Assembly: GCA_020634415.1 (NCBI GenBank)
Contig: JACKBT010000025.1
Location: 8,886 to 72,885 of the forward strand
Length of the DNA: 64,000 bases
From: Ardenticatenaceae bacterium
GTDB taxonomy: Bacteria; Chloroflexota; Anaerolineae; Promineifilales; Promineifilaceae
Reading direction: 5' to 3'
Each line of letters starts with the position of its first letter. The stretch's first letter is position 1. The notes beneath the pieces were generated by a model that was not told the origin of the DNA, did not search any database, and was given only the letters and a program-made list of their open reading frames with translations. A program made the position numbers and the translations under genes. This document shows, piece after piece, positions 7,452 to 15,797 of the stretch.

Positions 7452-9002
7452 ATGGACTTCATTCAAGATAATATCCTCAGTCTCGTAATATTCTTCCCCC
7501 TCCTCGGTGCGCTCATTATTTTTTGGCTGCCAGAGGATGAGAAGAACTTGATTCGTCGCTTGGCTTTGGCCTGGAGCATTGTACCTTTGCTGCTCGTTCT
7601 CATTATGTGGTTCAACTACGACCGGGTGGATGCTGGTTTTCAATTTGTAAAACAAGCAGAATGGTTCCCGGCACTTGGGTCGAGCTATCACGTCGGTATA
7701 GATGGCATCAGCCTCTCCATGTTCCTGCTGACGACGATCCTAACCCCCCTTTCTATCCTGGCTTCCTTTAGTATTGAGGATAAGGTACGAATGTACATGT
7801 CCCTGTTCCTGCTCATGGAAACGGCCATGTTGGGACTCTTTGCCTCTCTCGACTTGATGATCTTCTTCATCTTCTGGGAGTTTGGTCTTGTGCCCATGTA
7901 CTTCCTCATCAAAATTTGGGGCGGGGCCGATCGGGAATACGCTTCTTTCAAATTCTTCATCTATACGATGGCGGGCAGTTTGGGGCTGCTTCTCTCCATT
8001 CAGGTCATGGGGCTGGCTACAGGGACATTTGACATTATTGAGTTAATGGACAAGTGGGTGAATCTGCCCGCTGGCACAGTTCTGGCAGGTACGGGACTGG
8101 CCGTAAACACCGTCAAAAGTGTGGCTTTTTGGGCCTTCATGGTGGCATTTGCCATCAAGATTCCGGTTTGGCCCTTCCATACCTGGCTGCCTGATGCCCA
8201 TACTCAAGCACCAACGGCCGGTTCCATGATTTTGGCAGGTGTGCTGTTGAAATTAGGTGCCTATGGTTTCATTCGTCTCGTTATTCCCATGTTCCCAGAG
8301 CAAGCTCATGCCACTGCCACGGTTTTGGCCGTTTTAGGGACATTAAGCATTGTTTTGGGTGGTTATGCGGCCTTTGGTCAGTGGGACTTTAAGCGGTTAG
8401 TCGCTTATTCGTCTATCAATCACATGGGCTTTGTGGTGTTGGGTTTGGCAGTCATGGCCTATGTGTATGGCGAATCCAACCCGGCGGTGGCGGGTCATTT
8501 TTCGCAAGATGCCATTATTGCCACCAATGGGGCTGTGTTCCAGATGTTTAATCATGGCTTGTCGGCAGCGGCTATGTTTTTCCTGGTTGGTGTCATTTAT
8601 GATCGGGCGCATACCCGTGACTTGAAACAGTTTGGTGGTATTTGGGCTATTTTGCCCATCTATGGCACGGTTCTTATTTTTACGAGCATGGCTTCTTTAG
8701 GTTTGCCAGGGTTGAATGGCTTTGTGAGTGAATTTATGGTGGTGCGTGGCACATGGGGTATTTTCCCCTTGTGGTTGGCAATTTCCATGCTTGGGTTATT
8801 GATGACTGGTGCTTATATTTTGAAAGCGATTGGGGCTACTTTGCATGGGCCGAAGAATGCCCGTTGGTCTGGTTTAACGGAAATGACCATGCGCGAATAT
8901 CTGGTCATTGGCCCCTTGATGGCCTTGATGCTCAGTTTGGGTATCTGGCCGCAGTGGGTTTTGGTCTTTATTAACGATACCGTGACAAAATTGTTCGGTT
9001 AA
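7452..9002 (+). CDS. nuoM: NADH-quinone oxidoreductase subunit M (first copy)
   Basis: A 516-residue antiporter-like subunit of complex I. The sequence has the NuoM blocks FFIFWEFGLVPMYFLIKIWG (about residues 138-157, with the key helix-5 Glu), KIPVWPFHTWLPDAHTQAPT (about 235-254, with the pump Lys) and RLVAYSSINHMGFVVLGLAV (about 316-335). Fourteen helices are expected. The start ATG has GGAG nine bases upstream. The gene is followed 24 bases later by a second nuoM-like gene that is clearly related but divergent, so the pair is an old duplication and not a recent tandem copy. Confidence 0.95.
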   Translation: MDFIQDNILSLVIFFPLLGALIIFWLPEDEKNLIRRLALAWSIVPLLLVLIMWFNYDRVDAGFQFVKQAEWFPALGSSYHVGIDGISLSMFLLTTILTPLSILASFSIEDKVRMYMSLFLLMETAMLGLFASLDLMIFFIFWEFGLVPMYFLIKIWGGADREYASFKFFIYTMAGSLGLLLSIQVMGLATGTFDIIELMDKWVNLPAGTVLAGTGLAVNTVKSVAFWAFMVAFAIKIPVWPFHTWLPDAHTQAPTAGSMILAGVLLKLGAYGFIRLVIPMFPEQAHATATVLAVLGTLSIVLGGYAAFGQWDFKRLVAYSSINHMGFVVLGLAVMAYVYGESNPAVAGHFSQDAIIATNGAVFQMFNHGLSAAAMFFLVGVIYDRAHTRDLKQFGGIWAILPIYGTVLIFTSMASLGLPGLNGFVSEFMVVRGTWGIFPLWLAISMLGLLMTGAYILKAIGATLHGPKNARWSGLTEMTMREYLVIGPLMALMLSLGIWPQWVLVFINDTVTKLFG

Positions 9003-9026
9003 TCTCCAAAAAACTGGAAGAGGACT

Positions 9027-10661
9027 ATGGAGTTTCCATTTTTATCCATCATTACCTTGTCGCCGATTGTGGCGGCGGTCATTATTTTGATGCTGCCGAA
9101 GGAGCGTGGCGAGAACGCCCGTATGTTGGGACTGGCAGCAATGCTTATTGGGCTGGTATTGTCCATCTATGTCTATGTTAGTTACTATCAACAGATGGGT
9201 GATTTGGGGCCAAATTGGGCGGATCGCTTGCTCTTTTTAGAGGAGGCGGCGTGGATTCCCAGTATTGGCATCAATTACATCATGGGCGTGGATGGGATGA
9301 GCGCGACATTGGTGCTGTTGACAGCGATTGTGGGCGTGGGCGGTGTGCTGATTTCGTGGAGTATTGATGATCGGCCACGTGAGTTCTATGCCTTCTTTAT
9401 GCTGTTGGTGGCGGGTGTGCATGGGGTGTTTGTGGCGGTGGATGGCTTTTTGCTTTTCTTCTTCTACGAACTGGCGGTGCTGCCCATGTACGTGATGATT
9501 GTGATTTGGGGCTGGAAGGTGAGTAGAGAATATGCGGCGATGAAGCTGACGCTTTATTTGCTGATTGGCAGTTTTATCTCGTTTATTGCTTTCCTGGTGC
9601 TTTATTTCCAATTGCCAGAGTACAGTGCGGCAACGGCTCCCACGTTTGATCTGCGGATTTGGGCGGAGGCGAATTTCCCCTTTGCGATTCAGCAGGTGTG
9701 GTTTATGCCGCTGTTTTTAGGCTTTGCGATATTAGCGGGTTTGTGGCCGTTTCATAACTGGTCACCGGATGGACATGTGGCTGCGCCAACGGCCGTTTCC
9801 ATGATTCATGCTGGCGTGTTGATGAAACTGGGTGCATACGCCTCCATGCGTATTGGTGTTCAAATTTTGCCAGAGGGCATGGTTTACTGGGCACCTTTCA
9901 TCATCTTACTGACTTTGATAAACGTCGTTTATGGCTCGCTCATTGCTATGCGCCAGCGGGATATGAAATATCTTATTGGTTACTCCAGTGTCAGCCACAT
10001 GGGGCTGGTCTCAATGGGCTTTGCGGCCCTGAACACACAGGGGCTTACTGGGGCAGGCATCCAAATGGTCAGTCATGGTGTGATGACCGCCCTGTTCTTC
10101 TCTGTTGTCGGTATGGTTTATGACCGGGCCCATACACGCAGCATGGATGAGTTACGAGGCATGGGCAAGGTGTTGCCCTGGGGAATGGTGGCCTTCATCA
10201 TAGGCGGTTTGGTTTCGATGGGTATGCCGGGTTTATCGGGTTTTATCGCTGAATTCCCCATCTTTTTGGGTGTGTGGGATGGCAGTGACATGAACTTTTC
10301 CGGTGTGTTTGGCCTGAACCCATCAACCTTCTATCATCTTGTAGCGATGTTTTCTGTATTAGCAATTGTAATAACGGCCGCTTATATCCTTCGCGCTGTT
10401 AATACGGTCTTCTTTGGCGAATACGATGCTGAAAAATGGCATGATATGCGGCCTATTTTAGCCATAGACAAAGTTGTCTTGGTTAGCTTTGTCGTCATCC
10501 TCATTGTTATTGGCATGTTCCCCCAAGTAATCGCGCCTATTGTGCAGTCGGGAATCGAACCAGTCGTGGCTCGTTTAGACAATGCACAGAACACAATCAC
10601 ACTTTTAGACACCGTGCAAACATCGGCTGTCAACTTTTTAACCTGGCTGGGAGGTGCATAA
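9027..10661 (+). CDS. nuoM: NADH-quinone oxidoreductase subunit M (second copy)
   Basis: A 544-residue second NuoM-type subunit. It keeps the helix-5 glutamate region (LLFFFYELAVLPMYVMIVIW, about residues 144-163), the GLWPFHNWSPDGHVAAPTA block (about 240-258) and KYLIGYSSVSHMGLVSMGF (about 313-331). In the second block the usual Lys before the Pro-Phe-His motif is replaced by LW, so the pattern of protonatable residues differs from the first NuoM and should be checked by alignment. Complex I with an extra NuoM has been described as the 2M type with a proposed fifth pumping unit. The stop codon abuts the nuoN GTG. Confidence 0.93.
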   Translation: MEFPFLSIITLSPIVAAVIILMLPKERGENARMLGLAAMLIGLVLSIYVYVSYYQQMGDLGPNWADRLLFLEEAAWIPSIGINYIMGVDGMSATLVLLTAIVGVGGVLISWSIDDRPREFYAFFMLLVAGVHGVFVAVDGFLLFFFYELAVLPMYVMIVIWGWKVSREYAAMKLTLYLLIGSFISFIAFLVLYFQLPEYSAATAPTFDLRIWAEANFPFAIQQVWFMPLFLGFAILAGLWPFHNWSPDGHVAAPTAVSMIHAGVLMKLGAYASMRIGVQILPEGMVYWAPFIILLTLINVVYGSLIAMRQRDMKYLIGYSSVSHMGLVSMGFAALNTQGLTGAGIQMVSHGVMTALFFSVVGMVYDRAHTRSMDELRGMGKVLPWGMVAFIIGGLVSMGMPGLSGFIAEFPIFLGVWDGSDMNFSGVFGLNPSTFYHLVAMFSVLAIVITAAYILRAVNTVFFGEYDAEKWHDMRPILAIDKVVLVSFVVILIVIGMFPQVIAPIVQSGIEPVVARLDNAQNTITLLDTVQTSAVNFLTWLGGA

Positions 10662-12137
10662 GTGAACCTTTCTTGGTGGCTGGCTATTGTGCCAGAAATC
10701 GCACTGACTATTTTGCTCTTTATTGTCCTGCTCTATCATCGTTTCGTAAAACCAGATGAGCATCGTCGAGTGGGTCTGTTTACAGCCTGGGGTGCATTTG
10801 TCATCTTGTTGCTCACCTTGGGCCTGTGGTTCTTCGGTAACGAGCCGGGAGAGCAGGCCGTTTTAGTTTGGGGCGGTATGCTCCGCCATGATTTGGTGAC
10901 TTTGGTATTCCGGGTGATGTTCCAATCAGCCTTGATGCTGGTTAGCCTCATCTCTATGGATGTCAAGGCTCTGCAAAAAAGCGAATATTACGGACTGCTC
11001 ATTACGGCCACAATTGGCTTTGATTTGATGGCAGCTTCGGCTGATCTCATCATGCTCTATATGGCTTTAGAGATGGCGAGTATTTCTTCCTATATCTTGT
11101 CTGGTTTTGTCACCACGAGTAATCGCTCTTCGGAAGCGGGGATGAAATATTTTGTTTACGGCGCATTTGCAACGGGGATTATGTTGTATGGCATGAGTCT
11201 GTTGTATGGGTTAACGGCGCAGACGAATTTGTATTCAATTGGCAGCATGGTGATGGGTGTGCAGGATTTGCCGGCCGAGTTGAATGGGATTTTGCTGTTA
11301 GCGGCCGTTATGATTGCCGTAGGGTTTGGGTTCAAGATATCGGCCGTTCCCTTCCATTTCTGGACACCGGATGTGTACGAAGGTTCACCAACAGCCTTCA
11401 CTGCCTTTGTTTCCACAGCTTCCAAAGCAGCCGGTTTTGCCGTTTTCATTCGCTTGTTTTCTGCCGGAACAGTCGGCCTGCCCGATCCGGGTACACCCTG
11501 GTGGGCGATGCTCGTTGCCATGTGTATTGTTACCATGACCTTGGGCAACTTCCTGGCAATTTTCCAAAGCAATATCAAACGTATGCTGGCCTATTCTAGT
11601 GTCGCCCAGGCCGGTTATGCGCTCATTGGCCTGGTAGCACTTTCTCCCGATGGTTCCGGTGCCACCATGTTCTATTTGCTCATGTATCTGTTTACCAACA
11701 TTGCTGCCTTTGGCGTCATTGTCATGTTGAGCAATCTTACAAACTCGGATGAACTACAAGATTTATCGGGTTTGAGCCGCCGTTCACCGTATTTGGCACT
11801 GGCTATGATGGTGGCACTTTTGTCCCTCGGCGGTATTCCCCCCACGGCCGGTTTTTTTGGTAAATTCTTCATCTTCAAAGCGGCTGTGGATGTAGGTTTG
11901 TGGTGGCTGGCTCTCCTTGGTATTCTGAACGCCTTTGTAGCTCTTTACTATTACCTTTCGGTCATTAAATACATGTACCTCTACCGCTCTGAAGAAGAAG
12001 AAATAGCTATTCCCGTTTCCCGAGCTGGGCAGGTTGGTTTGGCAATTTCTGCATTTTTCATTATTTTACTAGGTGTGTATGCAGGCCCAGCTTTTGAATG
12101 GACTAGACAAGCGGCGGCAGCATTCTTTTCTGGCTAA
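10662..12137 (+). CDS. nuoN: NADH-quinone oxidoreductase subunit N
   Basis: A 491-residue third type of antiporter-like subunit. NuoN features include LYMALEMASISSYILSGFV (about residues 128-146), FKISAVPFHFWTPDVYEGSP (about 223-242, with the pump Lys) and RMLAYSSVAQAGYALIGLVA (about 307-326). It starts with GTG immediately after the TAA of the preceding nuoM, and an overlapping GGGAGG in the end of nuoM provides the ribosome binding site, so translation is probably coupled. It closes the complex I membrane arm. The gap to the ATP synthase genes is only 43 bases and contains its own promoter. Confidence 0.95.
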   Translation: MNLSWWLAIVPEIALTILLFIVLLYHRFVKPDEHRRVGLFTAWGAFVILLLTLGLWFFGNEPGEQAVLVWGGMLRHDLVTLVFRVMFQSALMLVSLISMDVKALQKSEYYGLLITATIGFDLMAASADLIMLYMALEMASISSYILSGFVTTSNRSSEAGMKYFVYGAFATGIMLYGMSLLYGLTAQTNLYSIGSMVMGVQDLPAELNGILLLAAVMIAVGFGFKISAVPFHFWTPDVYEGSPTAFTAFVSTASKAAGFAVFIRLFSAGTVGLPDPGTPWWAMLVAMCIVTMTLGNFLAIFQSNIKRMLAYSSVAQAGYALIGLVALSPDGSGATMFYLLMYLFTNIAAFGVIVMLSNLTNSDELQDLSGLSRRSPYLALAMMVALLSLGGIPPTAGFFGKFFIFKAAVDVGLWWLALLGILNAFVALYYYLSVIKYMYLYRSEEEEIAIPVSRAGQVGLAISAFFIILLGVYAGPAFEWTRQAAAAFFSG

Positions 12138-12140
12138 AGG

Positions 12141-12168
12141 TTGCCCAGACAATCGTTTGTGATATAAT
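12141..12168 (+). promoter_or_regulatory. Sigma-70-type promoter for the F0 genes
   Basis: TTGCCC (12141-12146), a 16-base spacer and a perfect TATAAT (12163-12168) lie just after nuoN. The predicted transcription start is near 12175, only about 6 bases before the TTG codon at 12181, so the first gene might be read from a nearly leaderless message or from the ATG at 12229. Confidence 0.7.
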
Positions 12169-12180
12169 GCACAAACTCGC

Positions 12181-12474
12181 TTGAGTAAGATCACTGTGAA
12201 CCAAAAACAGCAACAGCAAATTAATACCATGTCGCTCATTGCAGGTGTCATGGGGCAAGTAGGTTGCTTAAACATCGTTCTTGTGGGTGTCGCTTTAGGT
12301 GTAGGTATCTTACTTGACAGGCTCCTGGGTACAAAAGCAATCTTTACAGTTTTATTCACAGTAGGCAGCGTTCCTGTTGCCTTATATTTAACAGTGCGTA
12401 TCGCCATGACGGCTTCTGCACGAGTTCAAGAACAATTCAACTCCAAAGAAACGGAGGAAAAGACTGACACATGA
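12181..12474 (+). CDS. AtpZ/AtpI-like ATP synthase accessory membrane protein
   Basis: A 97-residue protein with two transmembrane hairpin helices: VGCLNIVLVGVALGVGILLD (about residues 27-46) and IFTVLFTVGSVPVALYLTVR. The GxxLD turn between them is typical of AtpZ/AtpI-type proteins encoded at the head of atp operons, which help c-ring assembly or Mg2+ supply. The start is uncertain: TTG at 12181 has no ribosome binding site and sits almost at the predicted transcription start. ATG at 12229 would give 81 residues. The stop overlaps the atpB start in ATGA, which implies translational coupling and supports membership of the operon. Confidence 0.7.
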   Translation: MSKITVNQKQQQQINTMSLIAGVMGQVGCLNIVLVGVALGVGILLDRLLGTKAIFTVLFTVGSVPVALYLTVRIAMTASARVQEQFNSKETEEKTDT

Positions 12475-13547
12475 AAAAACGGTATATAGTTTATTTATGT
12501 CTGATAGGTTTGCTCTTATTAAGCGCAATTCCATTTCTAAATCCTGTTCTGCCGGTCATCCAACTGCCTGGTGAGGTTTTATGGGCTTGGCCGGGAGGCA
12601 GTGAGTTTTTAGGTGGTTTGTTTGGGCGTGGGTTTACCAATACGTTCTTAGCAACGCTGTTGACGTTCATCATTATTGTCACAATTGCCTTTAGTTTGAA
12701 GGCGGGATCAAGAACGGCCGATGACGTGCCCACTGGCGCTTATAATTTCTTCGAGATGCTTATCGAGTTTGCTTACGGTTATGTTGAAGATGCGGCGGGT
12801 AAATGGGCCAAAGTCTTCTTCCCCTTCTTTATGACCTTCATCTTGTGGATTGTTATTGCCAACTGGATGGAATTAGTGCCTTTGGTAGACTCCTTTGGCA
12901 AATGGGAAAACTTGCCTCACTTTGAAGCTGAAATGGCTGCCATTGAAGCCGAAGAGATGCACCTCAGCGAGGAAGAAATCCATCACATCGAGGAAGAGGT
13001 TGAACATGCTGTAGATGAAGAAAACGTCGGCGATTTGCGTCAGGGTATTCTCTTGGTCAAAGCCCAGCCCAATGAAGAGGGTGAAAAACCAGATGATGCT
13101 GATTGGACAATTGTGCCTTACGTCCGTGCTGCGGCTACAGATTTGAACTTCACGATAGCCATCGCTATTATCTCTGTTGTTATGACCCAATACTATGGTA
13201 TGAAGGCACAGGGCGCGAAGTATTGGTTGAAATTCTTCCCCTTCTACTCTGGCAAGGGTGATGAAATTGCCAAGAACCCATTGGCTATTATGGACATTGG
13301 TGTTGGTTTGCTAGAGTTCATCAGCGAAATCTTTAAGATAGTCTCGTTTGCCTTCCGGCTTTTGGGTAATATCTTTGCGGGGCAGGTGTTGTTGTTTGTG
13401 ATTGGTTCGCTTTTGCCCGTTGGCAACTTGCTGTTCTGGCACTTAGAATTTGCGGTGGGCTTGTTACAGGGTGCCGTGTTTGCCTTGTTGACCCTGACCT
13501 TTATGAAGAGCGCCACAGAATCTCACCACGGTGATGAACATCACTAA
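12471..13547 (+). CDS. atpB: F0F1 ATP synthase subunit a
   Basis: A 358-residue subunit a, which forms the two proton half-channels against the c-ring. The essential arginine is in FAFRLLGNIFAGQVLLFVIG (about residues 291-310), and the last helix carries LEFAVGLLQGAVFALLTLTF with the conserved Glu and Gln. Family members are commonly 220-280 residues. The excess here is a strongly acidic, His-containing loop at about residues 145-210 (for example LSEEEIHHIEEEVEHAVDEE) between the early helices, followed by the usual RAAATDLNFTIAIAI segment. Order atpZ-atpB-atpE-atpF is standard. Confidence 0.95.
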   Translation: MKKRYIVYLCLIGLLLLSAIPFLNPVLPVIQLPGEVLWAWPGGSEFLGGLFGRGFTNTFLATLLTFIIIVTIAFSLKAGSRTADDVPTGAYNFFEMLIEFAYGYVEDAAGKWAKVFFPFFMTFILWIVIANWMELVPLVDSFGKWENLPHFEAEMAAIEAEEMHLSEEEIHHIEEEVEHAVDEENVGDLRQGILLVKAQPNEEGEKPDDADWTIVPYVRAAATDLNFTIAIAIISVVMTQYYGMKAQGAKYWLKFFPFYSGKGDEIAKNPLAIMDIGVGLLEFISEIFKIVSFAFRLLGNIFAGQVLLFVIGSLLPVGNLLFWHLEFAVGLLQGAVFALLTLTFMKSATESHHGDEHH

Positions 13548-13642
13548 AAATGGTTTGTTTAATAAATTAATGTGACTGGATTTATCTGGTCTAAAAAATA
13601 TCAAAAGTAAATTCACGAAGAAAATTTTGGAGGTTACTCATT

Positions 13643-13891
13643 ATGGATGCAGAAGCTGCAGCTTTGATAGCAAATGGTTTGAAATTGTTGGGTGCTGGCT
13701 TAGCCATGACAGGCGCGATTGGCGCTGGTGCTGGTGTAGGCATCGTTGTAGGTGGTGCGGTGCAAGGTATCGCTCGTAACCCTGATGCTGCTGGTACAAT
13801 TACTGGTAACATGATTTTGGGTGTAGCTCTGGCAGAAGCTGTGGCTATTTATGCCCTGGTGGTCGCCCTGATTCTTATTTTCGTGGCTTAA
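13643..13891 (+). CDS. atpE: F0F1 ATP synthase subunit c
   Basis: An 82-residue hairpin of two transmembrane helices. Helix 1 is glycine-rich ([20 protein letters not shown]), the polar loop is ARNPDA, and helix 2 has the ion-carrying glutamate in [20 protein letters not shown] (Glu at about residue 65). Helix 1 lacks the Gln, and the residue after the Glu is Ala and not Ser/Thr. The sodium-binding signature is therefore absent and proton coupling is expected. GGAGG lies nine bases before the ATG. A 95-base gap separates it from atpB, and 39 bases separate it from atpF. Confidence 0.96.
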   Translation: MDAEAAALIANGLKLLGAGLAMTGAIGAGAGVGIVVGGAVQGIARNPDAAGTITGNMILGVALAEAVAIYALVVALILIFVA

Positions 13892-13930
13892 GCTTAATCG
13901 TAGCTAATCTAGAAATAAAAAGGTGTTGCT

Positions 13931-14635
13931 ATGGATGCACTAGGTATAAATGTTGGCTATTTGGTTATGCAAATTCTGCTCTTCGTCATCTTAATGATGG
14001 TGTTGAAAAATTATTTGTATGCACCAGTTTTGACGGCTTTGGAAGAGCGTAAAGAGAAAATCCGCAAGGGTTTAGAGGATGCGCGGCAGGCAGCAATTGC
14101 CCGTGATAATGCTGATGCTGAAGCTAAGAAGATATTGGATGCGGCCCGGGCGGAAGCTTCGAAGGTTCGTCAAGATGCAGCTGTGCAGGCAGAAGAGACG
14201 GCAAAGGGTATCGTGGCTCAGGCAAATGAGCAGGCACGCTCTGTTGTAGCTGGGGCTAAAGAGGAAGCGGAAGCTGAACGCAACCGTATTTTGTCGGAAT
14301 TGCGTGGACAAGTAGCTGCTATCTCTATTGCTGCGGCTAATAAGTTAGTTGGTGCGGCTTTAGACGAAAGTAAGCAGCGAGCTTTGATTGCTGACTTCTT
14401 TGCCAAAGCACCGGCTGGTGTGGGCAGTTTGAGCGGCGATACAGCTGAGGTGACAAGTGCCTTGCCTTTAACTGAGGCGGAGCAGCAGCAGGTTAAAAGT
14501 GCTGTGAAAGCTGGTAATGTAACCTTCCGTGTTGATCCGACTATTTTGGGCGGTTTGAAGGTGCGCGTGGGTGATCAGGTTGTGGACGATAGTGTCGCCA
14601 GCCGAATGAACGCTATGCGCGGTTCTTTGAATTAA
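13931..14635 (+). CDS. atpF: F0F1 ATP synthase subunit b with delta-like C-terminal lobe
   Basis: A 234-residue protein. Residues 1-165 are a standard subunit b: one N-terminal membrane helix (VGYLVMQILLFVILMMVLKN), the hinge YAPVLTALEERKEKI, and a long Ala/Glu/Arg-rich coiled coil. Residues about 172-234 match the C-terminal lobe of subunit delta (OSCP), with SALPLTEAEQQQV, then FRVDPTILGGLKVRVGDQVV and DDSVASRMNAM. The delta N-terminal helical domain, which binds the alpha subunits, is missing. Full b-delta fusions are known in mycobacteria. A fusion to only the C-terminal lobe is different. No atpH, atpA, atpG, atpD or atpC follows: the next gene is convergent, so F1 must be encoded elsewhere. 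Confidence 0.88.
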   Translation: MDALGINVGYLVMQILLFVILMMVLKNYLYAPVLTALEERKEKIRKGLEDARQAAIARDNADAEAKKILDAARAEASKVRQDAAVQAEETAKGIVAQANEQARSVVAGAKEEAEAERNRILSELRGQVAAISIAAANKLVGAALDESKQRALIADFFAKAPAGVGSLSGDTAEVTSALPLTEAEQQQVKSAVKAGNVTFRVDPTILGGLKVRVGDQVVDDSVASRMNAMRGSLN

Positions 14636-14665
14636 CGGCTCTCGTTAAAATAGTTGAGGAGAATG

Positions 14666-14689
14666 AAACGGCCGTTTTCTAACGGCCGT
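14666..14689. repeat. Tandem pair of the ACGGCCGT palindrome
   Basis: Two copies of the genome-wide palindrome stand five bases apart between atpF and its terminator (AAACGGCCGTTT at 14666-14677 and AACGGCCGT at 14681-14689). Similar close pairs lie at 22821-22844, about 38460-38490 and about 40064-40095. At least 76 copies of ACGGCCGT were counted in the window. Confidence 0.9.
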
Positions 14690-14707
14690 CTCTACACACC
14701 TAAAAAT

Positions 14708-14740
14708 AAAGGCCAGGACACGCCGAATCCTGGCCTTTTT
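14708..14740 (+). terminator. Rho-independent terminator after atpF (probably bidirectional)
   Basis: An 11-base perfect stem AAAGGCCAGGA (14708-14718) pairs with 14728-14738 over a 9-base loop and runs into T5. The A-rich left flank lets it serve the convergent gene that ends at 14747 as well. Confidence 0.9.
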
Positions 14741-14746
14741 GTTTCC

Positions 14747-15430
14747 CTAGCTCGCTTTGATAGGCATGTACTGCATGAGTTTCGCGGCCAAGTTAGACAG
14801 CGGTAAACTTTGCAGCCATACTTTGCCTGGCCCCGTGAGTGTTGCCAGGAACAAGCCCTCACCACCAAACAAAATATTCTTGGCTCCTTTCACTCGTGTA
14901 ATGTCATAATTCACCGATGGTTCATACATGGCGATGTGGCCGGGATCAACTTTCATCGTCTCACCTGGTTTCAGCGTATACTTGCGCACCTCGCCTGCAA
15001 TTTCCACCCAGGCTGTGCCAGGGCCAGTCACTTTTTGCAAGATAAAGCCTTCGCCACCAAACAAGCCGCTGCCTAGTTTGCGCCGAAAATGAACTTCCAG
15101 GTTGACAGAATCCTCGGCGACCATGAAAGCATCTTTTTGGCAGATACGGCTCTCATTCGGGCCTAATTCAACAGGTACAATGGAGCCTGGAGCTTCGGGG
15201 GTGAAGGTGATGATACCTTCTCCACCTTTGCAGCTATAAGTTGTGAGGAAAAGGGATTCGCCAGACAAGGAGCGCGCCAACCCTTTGAGCAGTCCACCGC
15301 GTGTATCGGTGGACATGTCAATATTGCCACGCATCCAGGCCATGCCGCCTGATTCGGTGAATACTGATTCACCCGAATTGAGTGTAATATCTAATGTTTG
15401 TAATGTCGTTCCCTGAATTTTGTACTGCAT
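14747..15430 (-). CDS. AIM24 / TIGR00266 family protein
   Basis: A 227-residue soluble protein rich in beta strands and glycine, without signal peptide. It starts MQYKIQGTTLQTLDITLNSG and contains the TESGGMAWMRGNIDMSTDTR block (about residues 30-49), LFLTTYSCKGGEGIITF, and two later Gly-rich FGGEG-F/L turns (LGSGLFGGEGFILQKVTGPG and KNILFGGEGLFLATLTGPGK). This pattern fits the AIM24/DUF124 double-stranded beta-helix-like family of unknown function. The start at 15430 is preceded by GGAGG. An alternative ATG at 15463 has a strong GGGAGGAG and would add 11 hydrophobic residues. It is convergent with the atp genes and unlikely to be related to them. Confidence 0.82.
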   Translation of the reverse strand: MQYKIQGTTLQTLDITLNSGESVFTESGGMAWMRGNIDMSTDTRGGLLKGLARSLSGESLFLTTYSCKGGEGIITFTPEAPGSIVPVELGPNESRICQKDAFMVAEDSVNLEVHFRRKLGSGLFGGEGFILQKVTGPGTAWVEIAGEVRKYTLKPGETMKVDPGHIAMYEPSVNYDITRVKGAKNILFGGEGLFLATLTGPGKVWLQSLPLSNLAAKLMQYMPIKAS

Positions 15431-15505
15431 GTTGCCTCCAAAAATAAAGATGGTAGGAATCATGAAAGAATGATCTCCTCCCGCTTGTGCATGGATATAG
15501 ATTTG

Positions 15506-15533
15506 ATTATAGTTCTTATTTTGTAGCTTACAA
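15506..15533 (-). promoter_or_regulatory. Sigma-70-type promoter of the AIM24-like gene
   Basis: Read on the minus strand, TTGTAA (15533-15528), a 16-base spacer and TATAAT (15511-15506). The predicted transcription start is near 15499, which includes both candidate start codons of the gene. The rest of the 15464-15797 gap holds nothing else I can identify. Confidence 0.6.
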
Positions 15534-15797
15534 CGCCAGAAAGTGAGCGTATTGGCCTTAAATCGCCCTGATTACACCGATACCAAACAGATACAAGTGC
15601 TATACAAGCTGTTTGTATCTCTTGAATCAGCCCTATCTCCCCCCTAGAATGGCTGCAAGTTGCCCACATAAATCCTGACATAGACCAAGCGAAAAATTTA
15701 TTTGTCATCATTGCGACTAACCACAAGTTGAGTCAAGAGACTGTTGTCTTTGTCAGATGGGCATCCTCAATACTACAGTTCATACAAGGAGATTGGA

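Noticed and set aside
13643..13891. Sodium-type c-ring
   Set aside because: The helix 1 Gln and the Ser/Thr after the helix 2 Glu that mark sodium binding are missing, so proton binding is expected.
15460..15726. 88-codon minus-strand frame upstream of the AIM24-like gene
   Set aside because: It covers the predicted promoter of that gene and shows no ribosome binding site or family pattern.
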